Positions 1 through 9,511 of a stretch of 20,000 nucleotides of DNA are shown here, piece after piece (the first letter of the stretch is position 1; each line of letters starts with the position of its first letter). A program made the position numbers and the translations under genes. The DNA comes from Trachelipus rathkii (lineage: Eukaryota; Arthropoda; Malacostraca; Isopoda; Trachelipodidae), in NCBI GenBank assembly GCA_015478945.1, contig JABUQX010028357.1, positions 17,501 to 37,500 on the forward strand, written 5' to 3'. The notes below the pieces were generated by a model, which was not told where the DNA came from, did not search any database, and worked only from the letters and a program-made list of their open reading frames with translations.

Positions 1-310
1 AAAATTGAAAAATATTATAATATATATATAACCAAGCAGCACCCCCTTGCACAAGAACCACGAGCCGCCACTGCATGAGCGGTGTCTTTTTTTAATAATA
101 ATGATAGTGTTTAATATACACAAAACCAATAAAATTACTATAATACCGTAATTTAATGTCATACTCAAAGATAAAGTCAAAGGAGTAAACGGCGCTTACG
201 TTCAGTTTTCCTTTCAGAAAAACGGTAATAACGATAACGGGAACTACTTTTCTCCGAGTAAACGGAATAGCGATAACGGAACTACTTTTTTGAGTAAATA
301 TTTTCAGATG
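1..310. other. AT-rich unique DNA with a 40-bp direct repeat and a possible transposon end
   Basis: No gene is visible. At 220-259 and 260-295 a unit of about 40 bp is repeated head to tail; both copies contain CGATAACGG, AACTACTTTT and GAGTAAA, and the second copy is about 4 bp shorter. At 59-73 the sequence CACGAGCCGCCACTG, read in reverse as CAGTGGCGGCTCGTG, looks like the end of a cut-and-paste transposon lying to the left of the window. No partner end is seen, so that reading is weak. Confidence 0.35.
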
Positions 311-498
311 GTAATATATTCTATATATATATTATATATATATATATATACTAATATGATATATATATATTATAAATATATAATAATATATATATATATA
401 ATATAATATATACTTCATATATATATATTACTATTAACTATATATATATATTATTATATATTATATATAATATATATATATATATATATAACTATCTA

Positions 499-533
<35 letters not shown>

Positions 534-557
534 ATTATATATATATATACATATATT
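311..557. repeat. (TA)n microsatellite, imperfect
   Basis: Nearly pure alternating TA with occasional AA or TT breaks and a few C or G interruptions. It resembles the other TA tracts spread through the window. Confidence 0.95.
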
Positions 558-1962
558 ATTAAATAAAGTGTTTCTTCCTAAATTTTAAAATAATTCTCTT
601 TGAACTATGAGCCGACCATATTTGAAAATAATAATAAAAGTTTATAAAAACAATTGTTCTTAAAATAAAACTTCATCAATAAATCCTCTTCAACGATTGT
701 CCTAAGATCCGTTTTTTATTATTTTTAAGCAGAAAATAAGCTCTAAACATTCACTTGAATAGGAGGCAAAGCTGTAATTTGCAAGCCGCATCTTTGCAAA
801 AATTTTAGGAACAGCAATTCGATTGCCCTCTTTAAACTATAACTGTGATTTCCGGTCCGAGAATTCTTTCCATTACACATCTACAATGACTATATGGAAT
901 TCTACGCTTTTATTTTTCCTAGAGATCAACTTTAGGTTGAATGTCTTTTACTAGTATATTGTCTTTTTCTTTTTAGTTTTTTGAATCGCTTTTCTGCATG
1001 CCTCAATTTTCCATTATCTGGCAAATGTGACTTCTTCATCTTCATCTGCGACAAACTTCTACAAGGGGAGATACCTGAAACTGTGAACCTACTCTGACTC
1101 CCGAAGACCCAGATTTTCTGTTCAGCCAACCTAGCCGTTATTTAACATTAGTTTTAGACATCTAGCTTCAAAAGCAACACTCCTAGCTTTAAATATCAGA
1201 TCTTGAGTTCTGGGAAAGATTCTAACAAAGATTGTCGACAAAATATTTTATTTTCAGTTAATTCTTTCCTTCTTTTCATGAATTACATTTGTGAGTTTGC
1301 TAAAAGTCCCGTTTCTCTTATAAAAATAATTGTCCTAAAGGAACTTCAGTTAATCTAAGCCATGTCTCACACAGTGCTTTAAATCCTGGTTATGCAAAGA
1401 AAAACTAATGGTCACTATCTTTAACTAACCATTAAAAATCAATTGTATTTTGTGAATTTTTTACTTAACATAAACAGAACAATTTATCGGCAACTGCAAA
1501 AAGTTCCACTTTAGTCCTCAAGTTTTTTTGAAATTAAAGGTTCTCCTGATTCACTTTAGCTTTCACCTTTCTCTCTTAAACAGCATTGCAATCAATGTTC
1601 TGGAGATATAGCGTTTTTAAATGTTCGCATTAATTAAAAGGATCCAATAGATGTATTGTGACCCGCAGTGAGTGAACTGTAGTTAGGTAGACCTCTTTTG
1701 TGCAAGTGATCGAGACTGGACTGTTTCCCATCGAACTTGGTTAACTATTTCATACTTGTACAAATGAAAGTATTTTTATCATCAGGGTGAGTAATATACT
1801 TCAAGTACATGAGGTGTTTACGATTTTGGTTTTAGTTGACATGATTCTTCCAAGGGAAGTATTAAATCTTAATTATTCAAAGTTTAAATCTATAATGAGT
1901 ATCCGAACCTTTTTTATTATTGAATAATAAAGATACATAATTAAATTTCTGGAAAAAAGAGA
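558..1962. other. Unique non-repeat stretch, no recognised gene
   Basis: About 1.4 kb of moderately AT-rich DNA. The only coding hint is a 65-codon minus-strand frame at 1129-932. It is rich in Lys and Arg towards its C-terminus (for example HAEKRFKKLKRKR). An AATAAA lies about 20 bases beyond its stop on the same strand. I recognise no family, and a frame this short arises easily by chance, so I do not call it a gene. The rest holds no repeat, RNA gene or transposon end that I can support. Confidence 0.5.
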
Positions 1963-2039
<77 letters not shown>

Positions 2040-2119
2040 TATATATATATATCTATATATATATATATATATATAATATAATAATATATATATATATAAT
2101 ATATTATTATAATAATAAC
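1963..2119. repeat. (TA)n microsatellite
   Basis: Long uninterrupted TA runs broken by single bases, ending in an ATT/AAT-rich stretch just before the hAT-like ends. Confidence 0.95.
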
Positions 2120-2156
2120 ACCTGTATAATTATATTATAATTACTTAATTTTGTAT

Positions 2157-2349
2157 TTGCCGGACCGGAGCAGGCTCTTTTTTTGCGGCTCCGACTCTCC
2201 GGCTCGGCTCCAGGTCCCTATAAATTTGCTCTCGACATCCGGCTACGGTCCAGATTCCCCCAATTTCGCCTCCGGCTCCGGCTCCAGTCCCTCAAAAAGT
2301 TTCGCCTCCGGCTCCGGCTCCCTGCTCCGGCTCCGGCTCCGCAGCCCTG
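2157..2349. mobile_element. hAT-like right end with CGGCTC subterminal repeats
   Basis: This is a sharp GC-rich island in AT-rich DNA. It is built of repeated CCGGCTCCGGCTCC motifs, with two near copies of TTTCGCCTCCGGCTCCGGCTC at 2263 and 2299. It ends at 2349 in CCGCAGCCCTG, whose reverse, CAGGGCTGCGG followed by AGCCGG repeats, matches the style of terminal and subterminal repeats of many hAT transposons (established knowledge). Clustered short subterminal repeats are where hAT transposases bind. No left partner end and no transposase are seen, so it is a solitary or truncated end. The 81-codon open frame across it only reads the repeats and is not a gene. Confidence 0.55.
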
Positions 2350-2399
2350 ATGAAAACTGCTTAAAATTTCTAGAAGTAAAAAAAAATAATCGTTGATTC

Positions 2400-2542
2400 G
2401 ATACTGAAAATAAAATATCGATATATCGATATATCGGCTGAAAAATATAATCGATATTTATTCGATACTATTGAAAAAAAATATCAATATCGATATATAC
2501 CGGTCCTCTTGCGGCATCCCTAATCTCTAGGCCGCATCCCTA
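2400..2542. mobile_element. Second hAT-like right end, with its terminus duplicated
   Basis: TATCGATA-type subterminal repeats run from about 2400 to 2500, including ATATCGATATATCGATATAT. They lead into GCGGCATCCCTA ending at 2522. After exactly 8 bp (ATCTCTAG, 2523-2530) a second terminus, GCCGCATCCCTA, ends at 2542. In reverse both read TAGGGATG followed by C and G bases, the same start as the hAT-like ends at 3525 and 5927. Eight bp is the hAT target-duplication length, so the spacing may record one element inserting beside the end of a relative. Neither has a visible left partner. Confidence 0.5.
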
Positions 2543-3401
2543 CGATTCACGCAGGCTATAAGTTACAACGCTCGCTCGCTTGGTTTTCGTCCGTGTTTTA
2601 CTGTTTTTTCGATTTTAAGAAAGACATTTGTTGCGCTTTGCTCAAGTGATACTGTGTTCTGACTTGTGGTGAGTCCAGTGCTGTTTATATAAAATAGTAT
2701 ATATCTTTTTCATAATCTCTCTTAACAAATGTGTGGTGAAGCTTTACTAGGCCCACGGCATGGCAACGCAACGGTTATAGTGTATTTGTTATCATGATTT
2801 TATTATTGTATATTTTAATGTACACTTTAGTACATTGCATAGGTTAGCATAGATCATCATAATCTGGGTTTCATTTTTCATACCACTGTCCAAATTTTTA
2901 TATATTTTTCCTAATTAGAGTTGAATTCTGGAGTGGGTTCTGAAGTTTATTCTGAATTCAGAAATTTTGTTCAAACTGCTGAGTATTCACATAGTATTAT
3001 TGGTAGTCATAGATCTATAGTAGATCTATATTTAATGTCTATAGATTCTGTAGATCTATATTTAATGTATGAAATTGCCTAAAAACGAAATTCGGCACAG
3101 TTCTAGTTTTAATCTTTGAAATAACAAATTATCTTTCGAAATAATTCAAAATATACAAGTTTGAGTTAACAAATCATGATATAGCTAATACAGAATAATT
3201 AACAAAGATTACTGAATTATGAGACCTAAGTAAATAAGTAAGTAAAGTCTCATGAATTATTTGCAATGATGTATTTTTAAAAAATAATGTAATACGAATA
3301 CAAAAATGTGAAATATTTAAGAAATTTATTCTCAAGATGTTAATTTTAAATTATTTTAATGATAATTTTCTAGAGAGGTTGTTAATTTTTTTCTATTTCA
3401 G
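2543..3401 (+). other. Unique region with a possible 5' exon and splice donor
   Basis: From about 2560 to 2668 the DNA is less AT-rich and ends in TTGTG|GTGAGT, a strong match to a eukaryotic 5' splice site with GT at 2669-2670. A CTATAAG motif lies near 2557. This could be an untranslated first exon joined to the exon at 3402, giving an intron of about 730 bp. Within that interval a direct repeat, TAGATCTATATTTAATGT, occurs at 3021 and 3051. A TAAG/TAAA simple repeat lies near 3228-3250. There is no protein similarity to support the exon, so it rests on signal strings alone. Confidence 0.25.
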
Positions 3402-3505
3402 TTTGTTAATTGTTTGGGATATATTTCCATTAAATAAATATTAAAGTGAATATCAAATCTGAAATTGAAGTAAAGATGGAAGAATTAAACTTGCAATGCT
3501 CTCAG
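3402..3505 (+). CDS. Candidate first coding exon (start codon plus nine codons), unidentified
   Basis: A polypyrimidine tract followed by TTTCAG ends at 3401, a good 3' splice acceptor. The next 104 bases contain AAAGATGG at 3472-3479, with purine at -3 and G at +4 around the ATG at 3476. The frame reads MEELNLQCSQ and ends in CAG at 3505. GTATGA follows at 3506, a plausible splice donor at a codon boundary (phase 0). The proposed following intron would contain the short hAT-like element and the minisatellite. I found no downstream exon in this window that clearly continues it. It may be a host gene start, a remnant, or a chance match of splice signals. Confidence 0.22.
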
Positions 3506-3524
3506 GTATGATATATATATATAT

Positions 3525-3775
3525 TAGGGATGGGCCGGATATCCGGCAACTATCCGGCCAAGTTTTTGACTATCCGGTATCTGGCCGGATATCATTGTTA
3601 TCACAGCTGGGAGGGAGGATGGGTGAAAGGAAGAGGGATAACTGGATAAATTACTTCCCTAGTAGATTCTTCCTCGTTGGGGGACTCTTTGAAGTTTGAA
3701 TTGAAAATTATATATGTATATAATAAATATATTTTTTCATGTATAAATATATATAATATATATTATATATATATT

Positions 3776-3811
<36 letters not shown>

Positions 3812-4049
3812 CTTGTTTAGACTTTCAATGTTGTACCTAATATATACATATCGATATATTGTTTTTGACTTAAATTTTTTTTTCAGAAAAAAAATATTGT
3901 GGTCCCTGTGGCTATAACCTTTACGCATATAACCGGTTTATATATAAGACTGCCGGAATATCCGACCAGAATTATCGCGGTATCCGGTTTTTAACTTCCA
4001 GCCGGATATCCGGTTTATCCGGCTAATTCACTATCTGGCCCCATCCCTA
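3525..4049. mobile_element. Non-autonomous hAT-like element (525 bp) inserted in TA repeat
   Basis: The left end is TAGGGATGGGCCGGATATCC; the right end, read in reverse, is TAGGGATGGGGCCAGATA. Clusters of ATCCGG motifs lie just inside both ends (about 3537-3590 and 3952-4022), as expected of hAT subterminal binding sites. The flanks are ATATATAT on both sides (3517-3524 and 4050-4057). That fits an 8-bp target duplication but proves nothing inside a TA repeat. The interior has no transposase. It holds its own TA tract at about 3745-3811. A 67-codon frame over the left half is not supported as a gene. The element is therefore a short relative mobilised in trans, if it was ever active. Confidence 0.72.
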
Positions 4050-4097
4050 ATATATATATATTATATTAGCTATATATATATATAATATATATAATTT

Positions 4098-4144
<47 letters not shown>

Positions 4145-4259
4145 GATATATATTATTTAGATCATGTGAATTTAATGGCTTGTTTATATATATTGTGATA
4201 TAATTATATTATATATATATATATATATTATATATATATATATATATATATTATATATT

Positions 4260-4320
<61 letters not shown>
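4050..4320. repeat. (TA)n microsatellite with a short unique island
   Basis: Alternating TA interrupted at about 4141-4200 by about 60 bp of mixed sequence, then pure TA up to the start of the minisatellite. Confidence 0.93.
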
Positions 4321-4324
<4 letters not shown>

Positions 4325-4681
4325 CAAGATTTTGGGAGTGACTGTGTCACGTTTTGGGAGTGACTGTGTCACGTTTTGGGAGTGACTGTGTCACGTTTTG
4401 GGAGTGACTGTGTCACGTTTTGGGAGTGACTGTGTCACATTTTGGGAGTGACTGTGTCGTTTTGGGAGTGACTGTCACGTTTTGGGAGTGACTGTGTCAC
4501 GTTTTGGGAGTGTGACTGTGTCACATTTTGGGAGTGACTGTGTCATGTTTTGGAGTGACTGTGTCACATATTTTGGGAGTGACTGTGTCCATGTTTGGAG
4601 TGACTGGTGGTCACATTTTGGGAGTGACTGTGTCACGTTTTGGGAGTGACTGTGTCACGTTTTGGAAGTGACTGTGTCACG

Positions 4682-4742
4682 TTTTGGGAGTGACTGTGTC
4701 ACGTGACACAGTCACTCCCAAAATGTGACATAGGCACTCCCA
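4682..4742. repeat. Inverted patch in the minisatellite with a 42-bp perfect palindrome
   Basis: The array runs into its own reverse complement at 4702/4703 (GTGTCAC|GTGACAC). That makes a perfect palindrome over 4682-4723. It flips back at about 4742 through CACTCCCATTTGGGAGTG. About 1.7 units are inverted. Confidence 0.85.
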
Positions 4743-4840
4743 TTTGGGAGTGACTGTGTCACGTTTTGGGAGTGACTGTGTCACGTTTTGGGAGTGACTG
4801 TGTCACATTTTGGGAGTGACTATGTCACATTTTGGGAGTG

Positions 4841-4892
4841 ACTGTGTCACGTGACTGTGTCACTCCCAAAATGTGACACAGGCACTCCCATT
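4841..4892. repeat. Second inverted patch of the minisatellite
   Basis: The same inverted block recurs about 150 bp downstream (CACTCCCAAAATGTGACACAGG and the flip-back CCCATTTGGGAG near 4888). Its entry junction differs slightly. The two patches therefore probably arose by duplication of one inversion together with the intervening units. Confidence 0.8.
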
Positions 4893-5926
4893 TGGGAGTG
4901 ACTGTGTCACGTTTTGGGAGTGACTATGTCACATTTTGGGAGTGACTGTGTCCCACGTTATGAGGTACACAGTACTCACGTTTTGGAGAGTGACTGTGTC
5001 ACAAGGACATTTTTGGGAGTGACTGTGTCACATTTTGGGAGTGACTGTGTCACATTTTGGGAGTGACTGTGTCATGTTTTTGTTTGGGACGTTTTGTCTG
5101 AAGTTTTGGGAGTGACTGTGGCAACTCTTGGGAGTGACTGTCACGTTTTTGGGGGTGACTGTGTCACGTTTTTGGGGGTGACTGTGTCCCGTTTTGGGGG
5201 GGAGTGACTGGGTTACGTTTTTGGGGGTGAGTGTGTCTAGTTTTGGGAGTGACTGTGTCACGTTTTTGGGAGTGACTGTTTTTTCACGTTTGGGAAGATG
5301 AGCTGTGTCACAATTTTGGGAGTGACTGTGTCACGTTTTGGGAGTGATTGTGTCACGTTTTGGGAGTGACTGTGTCACGTTTTGGGAGTGACTGTGTCAC
5401 GTTTTGGGAGTGACTGTGTCACGTTTTGGGAGTGACTGTGTCACATTTTGGGAGTGACTGTGTCACATTTTGGGAGTGACTGTGTCACGTTTTGGGAGTG
5501 ACTGTGTCACGTTTTGGGAGTGACTGTGTCAACGTTTTGGGAGTGACTGTGTCCACATTTTGGGAAGTTGACTGTGTCACATTTTGGGAGTGACTGTGTC
5601 ACGTTTTTGGGAAGTGACTGTGTCACGTTTTGGGAGTGACTGTGTCACGTTTTGGGAGTGACTATGTCACGTTTTGGGGGTGACTGTGTGTTTTGGGAGT
5701 GACTGTGTCACGTTTTGGGAGTGACTGTGTCACGTTTTGGGAGTGACTGTGTCAAATTTTGGGGGAGTGACTGTGTCACAGTCTTTGGGAGTGACCTGTG
5801 TCACGTTTTGGGAGTGACTATGTCACGTTTTTCTTTTTTTGTGACTGTGTCATGTTTTGGGAGTGACTGTGTCACGTTTTGGGAGTGACTTTTTCGAATG
5901 ATTTTAATAAAATACATGTTATATTA

Positions 5927-6479
5927 TAGGGATGTACCGATAGTATCGGTATCGGTAGTATTTTGGGGGTATCGGTATCGGTTAATATGGCCGATACTTG
6001 GCCGATACTTCTTTCTTTTTGGGTGAAAAATTATGAGAAAGTTTTAGATTCAATAATAAATCTAGTTCGATATAGATAGCTAGTACTAGGTTATGTTTTT
6101 TTTTTTCCTCAATTTCCTTTTTACTTAGATTTTTAGCGTGTTTTCCAACTTGGGCTTTAGCGTAACATTTATCCTATTTGGACAGCCATTATTATAATTT
6201 ATACAGATTTATCTTCTGCTTTTTTAGTTGATCAATAGTTTTTTTTTTACGCAATTTCGTGAGACTGTGTGAGTGCGCGAGGGTTTTATTTCTTTCTGGA
6301 TTATTCATATTTTAGATATTTGCTGCAAATAGGGTTTTACAGTTTTAAAATTTCAGGTTTTGAATTTAGGTTTTAGCTTACGAATAATTTTTCCTCATTT
6401 CTTCTTTGGTTTTGTCTATTTGTGTCTGTGTTTTTTTTTGTTTTTTTTTTGTGTGTGATTGTGTGTGCGTGTATGATAG
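5927..6479 (+). mobile_element. 5' part of the hAT element, non-coding
   Basis: After the terminal repeat and the TATCGG subterminal repeats there is AT-rich sequence with long T runs, and a TG-rich microsatellite at about 6421-6475. No BED zinc finger or other transposase segment is recognisable. The boundary with the LINE at about 6480 is an estimate from where LINE-like coding begins. Confidence 0.6.
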
Positions 6480-6510
6480 CAGATTTGCACAGGCGTGGCT
6501 TTCTTTTGAC

Positions 6511-7300
6511 TTTACCAACATCAAAGGGCTTGCACTCTAACTCTGCATCCTATGGAATACCCACCTCTCTAACTCTACACCCTAATTTTAAATGCTCTGT
6601 CTGAGACCACAAGATGGCTAAGAAATTCATCCTTCAAACTCCGTTAATATATCAACTATACAACATTATTTTACATAAATTTCAGTCTGAAGGGTGGAGT
6701 AATGTGCCTTATGTAATATAAAACACTAATATAACACGTCTTGAGAATCTCGAATCTCCTAACTTCGATGTTCTGTGGCTTAAACTCTTTCTTCCTTCTA
6801 TTACAATAATCTTATGCTTCTGCTACTGTTCTCCTAACAGAAAAAATTTTAATGCCTTTTTTGATTACTTACTACTTCTCACGAGACTGTTATATCTATC
6901 TCACCAAATAATAAGGTCCTCTATTTAGGGGATTCCAATGTACACAACACTGAACTGTTGGGTTCCTCTCGTAACTGATTTAGGTGGGGAGGAAGCGGAA
7001 TCATTCAGTATTCTCAAAATGATCTGGAGCAACTAAATAAAAATCAACCTACACACATTTTTCCGAATCGTCCCACGCGATCTTGAACACACTTGTACCC
7101 ATGTTTCACAACTTATGTCCTTCTCTCTAATAAATTACTACCACCTTCCGCTCCTATCGGTAATACTGACCCAACCTTATATCTGCTTTAAATTTTAATA
7201 CTTTCTCTCTCACACAACTCCATCCTGCCCTATGCGGTTTTTCTGGCAATTTGATGGGCCGATTGGTGGGCATTGCGTTGCTTCTACGCTAACTAAAATT
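6511..7300 (+). pseudogene. LINE endonuclease domain remnant (APE type)
   Basis: In life the protein nicks target DNA for target-primed reverse transcription. Here the reading frame jumps repeatedly. Recognisable pieces are NIKGLHSNS near 6519 (the start of the nuclease), ESPNFDVLWLKL around 6754-6790, and GDSNVHNTELLGSS at 6928-6969, where family members have GDFN followed by a catalytic or contact histidine region. Next comes the NDLEQLNKNPTH-like stretch near 7020-7055. The FN-type phenylalanine is replaced by serine (TTC read as TCC). Several in-frame stops and single-base shifts show the domain cannot be made. It leads without a gap into the linker and RT. Confidence 0.75.
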
Positions 7301-9420
7301 GGGGAGTAACTGCTTTGACTCTGAAGACGCTTCAACTTCTGAAAATTAAAGCCGGGAACTGTAATTGTAGATGGGATGAAGCTAGGTTCATTCCTTCTTG
7401 GACTAAATATTTTCTCCTCAAAATTCCATGGTTCGATCGTGCTTATTCTCTGGGCATTCAGGCTAGAAAATTCTTCGTTCTCCTTAATCACTCTTGCCCA
7501 AAATTTTCATTGTTAGAAATCGTTTGCATCGGATACTCTTCGACGAGCAAAGCGGACATTCATTTAAACGAAAGTGCTCTGACCTCCTTGGGTTTTTCTA
7601 CTAACAAATCTTTCTGGCCTCTTTGCCAAAAACATCTCTAAACAACTTCTGTAAATCATCCTTCCTCCTCTTATTCGCTCACTTGAATGATTCTGTTGTT
7701 AATACTCCAACGGAAAAGGCCAATCATCTCTTTTTCCCTCTCTATTTTCCCGTCTACTTCTTACCCTGGGACGATTCTGGGCATTCCTTTTCCTGCTCTC
7801 TCTTTCTCCTTACTCTCAGGTGTCCTTGCCTTTACCTGTAAATTTTCTTTATCGGGTGCATGGGTTCCTGAAATCTATGAACGTAAGGAAGGAGGAGGGT
7901 GGCCCGGATAGCATTCCTCTCCGAGTTTTGAGGAAGTGTGCTTTCCGTGCTGACCCCGCATCTCGTTCAACTATATTTTATATGCCTCAATACTAGCATT
8001 TTCCTCAATGTTGGAAGCGCGCATATGTCCAACCTATTCCGATAAAAAGGAAGTGCTCCTAATCCTTTAACTATCGCCCTATATCTCTAACTTGTATTCT
8101 TTCTAAGATTTTTGAAACCCTATCTCCAACTCTCACTTCTTAATCATCTGGAATCTCATTCCCTTTTTCCGATTGCCAGTACGGCTTTGGCGCTCCGATG
8201 TTCATCTGGCGATATACTTTCCTATTTAACAGATTTATGGTTTTACCGCTCTTATAGGAAGCTACGGAAACTTGTGTGGTGGCGCCTTGAACAATATTCC
8301 ATAAAGCATTTTGACCGGGTTATGGCACCGAAGTCACTGCTCTCCAAGGCTCCCCTCCTTTGGGTTTCCTTCTTCTTCTTGCTTACTTATGTCTAGCTTT
8401 CTTTCAAATCGCTCAATTCAGCTTTTGTTGATGGGGCGACTTTTCTTTTTCTGTCTATAATTAGTGGTGTTCCTCAGGGTTCTATTTTATTTCCAACTTT
8501 ATTCCTTGTTTTTTTTCATCATGATCTTCTCACCTGCACATCTAACTCTATCCACTCATATGCCGATGACTCGACTCTTCATTCTTCAACTCATTTCAAT
8601 TCTGCTCCCTCTTTTACTTCAAGAATTGCTTTTCGTCTTAATCTTTCCGATTCTTATCCCTCGCTGATCTGGAATAGAATTTCAGGGTTGGGTCGTCTCA
8701 AGCTTGTGAATTTAATTCTTTAAAAAACCCAACTTATAACAAATCTCCCTCTCCCTTTAAAACACCTTCTAACTTTTCCTATCTCTTTCGACGGTATCTC
8801 CGATCGTCTCTCCTGTTGACAATATAAGCATCCTTGGCCTTAACATAAACAAAAAAATGTATTGGAAACCTCAAATCACAATGGTTGCTAGGACGGCCTC
8901 AAAGAAACTGGGAGCTCTGTTTAGACTGCAAGACTTTTTTTCTCTTGCTCAGTTACTTCCACTATACAAGGGTCTCAAATTCCGCCATTGTAATGGAGTA
9001 CTGCTCTCCATTCTGGGAGGGCTTCTGGTTTCACCCGCTTTTTGGATAGGTCGAGTCAAAAGGCCAAAAAGACTTATAAACTTGTCCTGTACTTTCTAGT
9101 TCAATTGACCTCTAATATTTGCGCGCGATGTTGGTGCTTTATCCCTTTTCTATAGGTACTGTAGCGGCAAGTGCCCGAGGGAACTTTCCACCCGCCTACC
9201 ACCACCTTTACGACGCCCTCGTAGCACAATGGGTGCTGTGTCGCACATGAGTTTTGTTTTGTTGATATTAGTAACTCCAGCCTAGTTTCGCTGCGGCGCT
9301 TATTTGTTTCCCTGCCACCAGACTCTGTTCTGTGGATTTTCTTCCATCATCTGTGTTTTCCCCTACTCAATTTAATTTCCCTCACTTTAAACTGCGTCTG
9401 TGCTCATCTTCGTAATTTGC
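7301..9420 (+). pseudogene. LINE reverse transcriptase and C-terminal region remnant
   Basis: The linker includes IPWFDRAYSLGIQARK (about 7423-7470) and ESALTSLGFSTNKSFWPL (about 7570-7621). The RT follows: a PDSIPLRVLRKCA-like segment at about 7908-7942, LSYLTDLW at about 8216-8240, and the FDRV motif near 8309-8320, with H where family members have A before F. GVPQGS is at 8466-8483 and the catalytic YADD at 8559-8570, where two aspartates bind metal. MYWKPQITMVARTASKKLGA (from 8857) and AQLLPLYKGL (about 8950) belong to the thumb/C-terminal part. Coding similarity fades at AHLRNLR near 9400-9420. At least six frame changes are needed to follow it, so it is a fossil. RT length and motif order are normal for the group. 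Confidence 0.8.
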
Positions 9421-9511
9421 GTTAAGATGAATTTTTGAGGCGTTCAACACCCCTCCTTGAATAGGGTTCTGCCCGTGGCGGAGGTGCAACTGTAAAAATA
9501 ATAAAATAAAA

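Larger units (their letters stand above)
4321..5895. repeat. 22-bp minisatellite, roughly 70 copies
   Basis: The unit is GTTTTGGGAGTGACTGTGTCAC, repeated head to tail for about 1.57 kb. Many copies match exactly; others vary at ACG/ACA, lose a G, or carry small insertions. Copies are least regular at about 4540-4620 and 4950-5300 and most uniform at about 5340-5520, suggesting recent homogenisation there. Open frames across it, including one of 77 codons on the minus strand at 5261-5028, arise only because the unit lacks frequent stops. They show the repeat as TQSLPK-like strings and are not genes. Confidence 0.95.
6480..9511 (+). mobile_element. Jockey/CR1-like non-LTR retrotransposon (LINE), dead
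   Basis: About 3 kb of plus-strand sequence encodes, across many frameshifts and stops, an APE-type endonuclease, a reverse transcriptase and a C-terminal tail. It ends in a short 3' untranslated region and an AATAAAATAAAA tail (9500-9511). Translated pieces include GDSNVHNTELLGSS, FDRV, GVPQGS and YADDSTLHSS in the expected order. The sense strand is rich in T and C. No ORF1 (gag) is visible, so the copy is 5'-truncated or the family lacks it. It sits inside the hAT element, so it is younger than that insertion. I could not identify its target duplication. Family placement (Jockey superfamily or CR1) is an inference. Confidence 0.82.

Noticed and set aside
2151..2396. Ser/Gly-rich 81-codon frame with SGSGS repeats
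   Set aside because: It follows the CCGGCTC subterminal repeats of a hAT-like end, not a gene.
5028..5261. 77-codon minus-strand frame with TQSLPK-like repeats
   Set aside because: It is the 22-bp minisatellite read as codons. A 22-bp unit cycles through frames, so the apparent repeat protein is an artefact.
4321..5895. CRISPR-like array
   Set aside because: Units abut directly without unique spacers, and the DNA is eukaryotic in character.
7430..7442. GGTTCGATCG as a possible tRNA or SINE B box
   Set aside because: It lies within LINE coding sequence (WFDR) and no A box or cloverleaf fits around it.
7210..7491. 93-codon minus-strand frame
   Set aside because: Shadow of the LINE linker region on the opposite strand; the plus strand carries the recognisable protein pieces.
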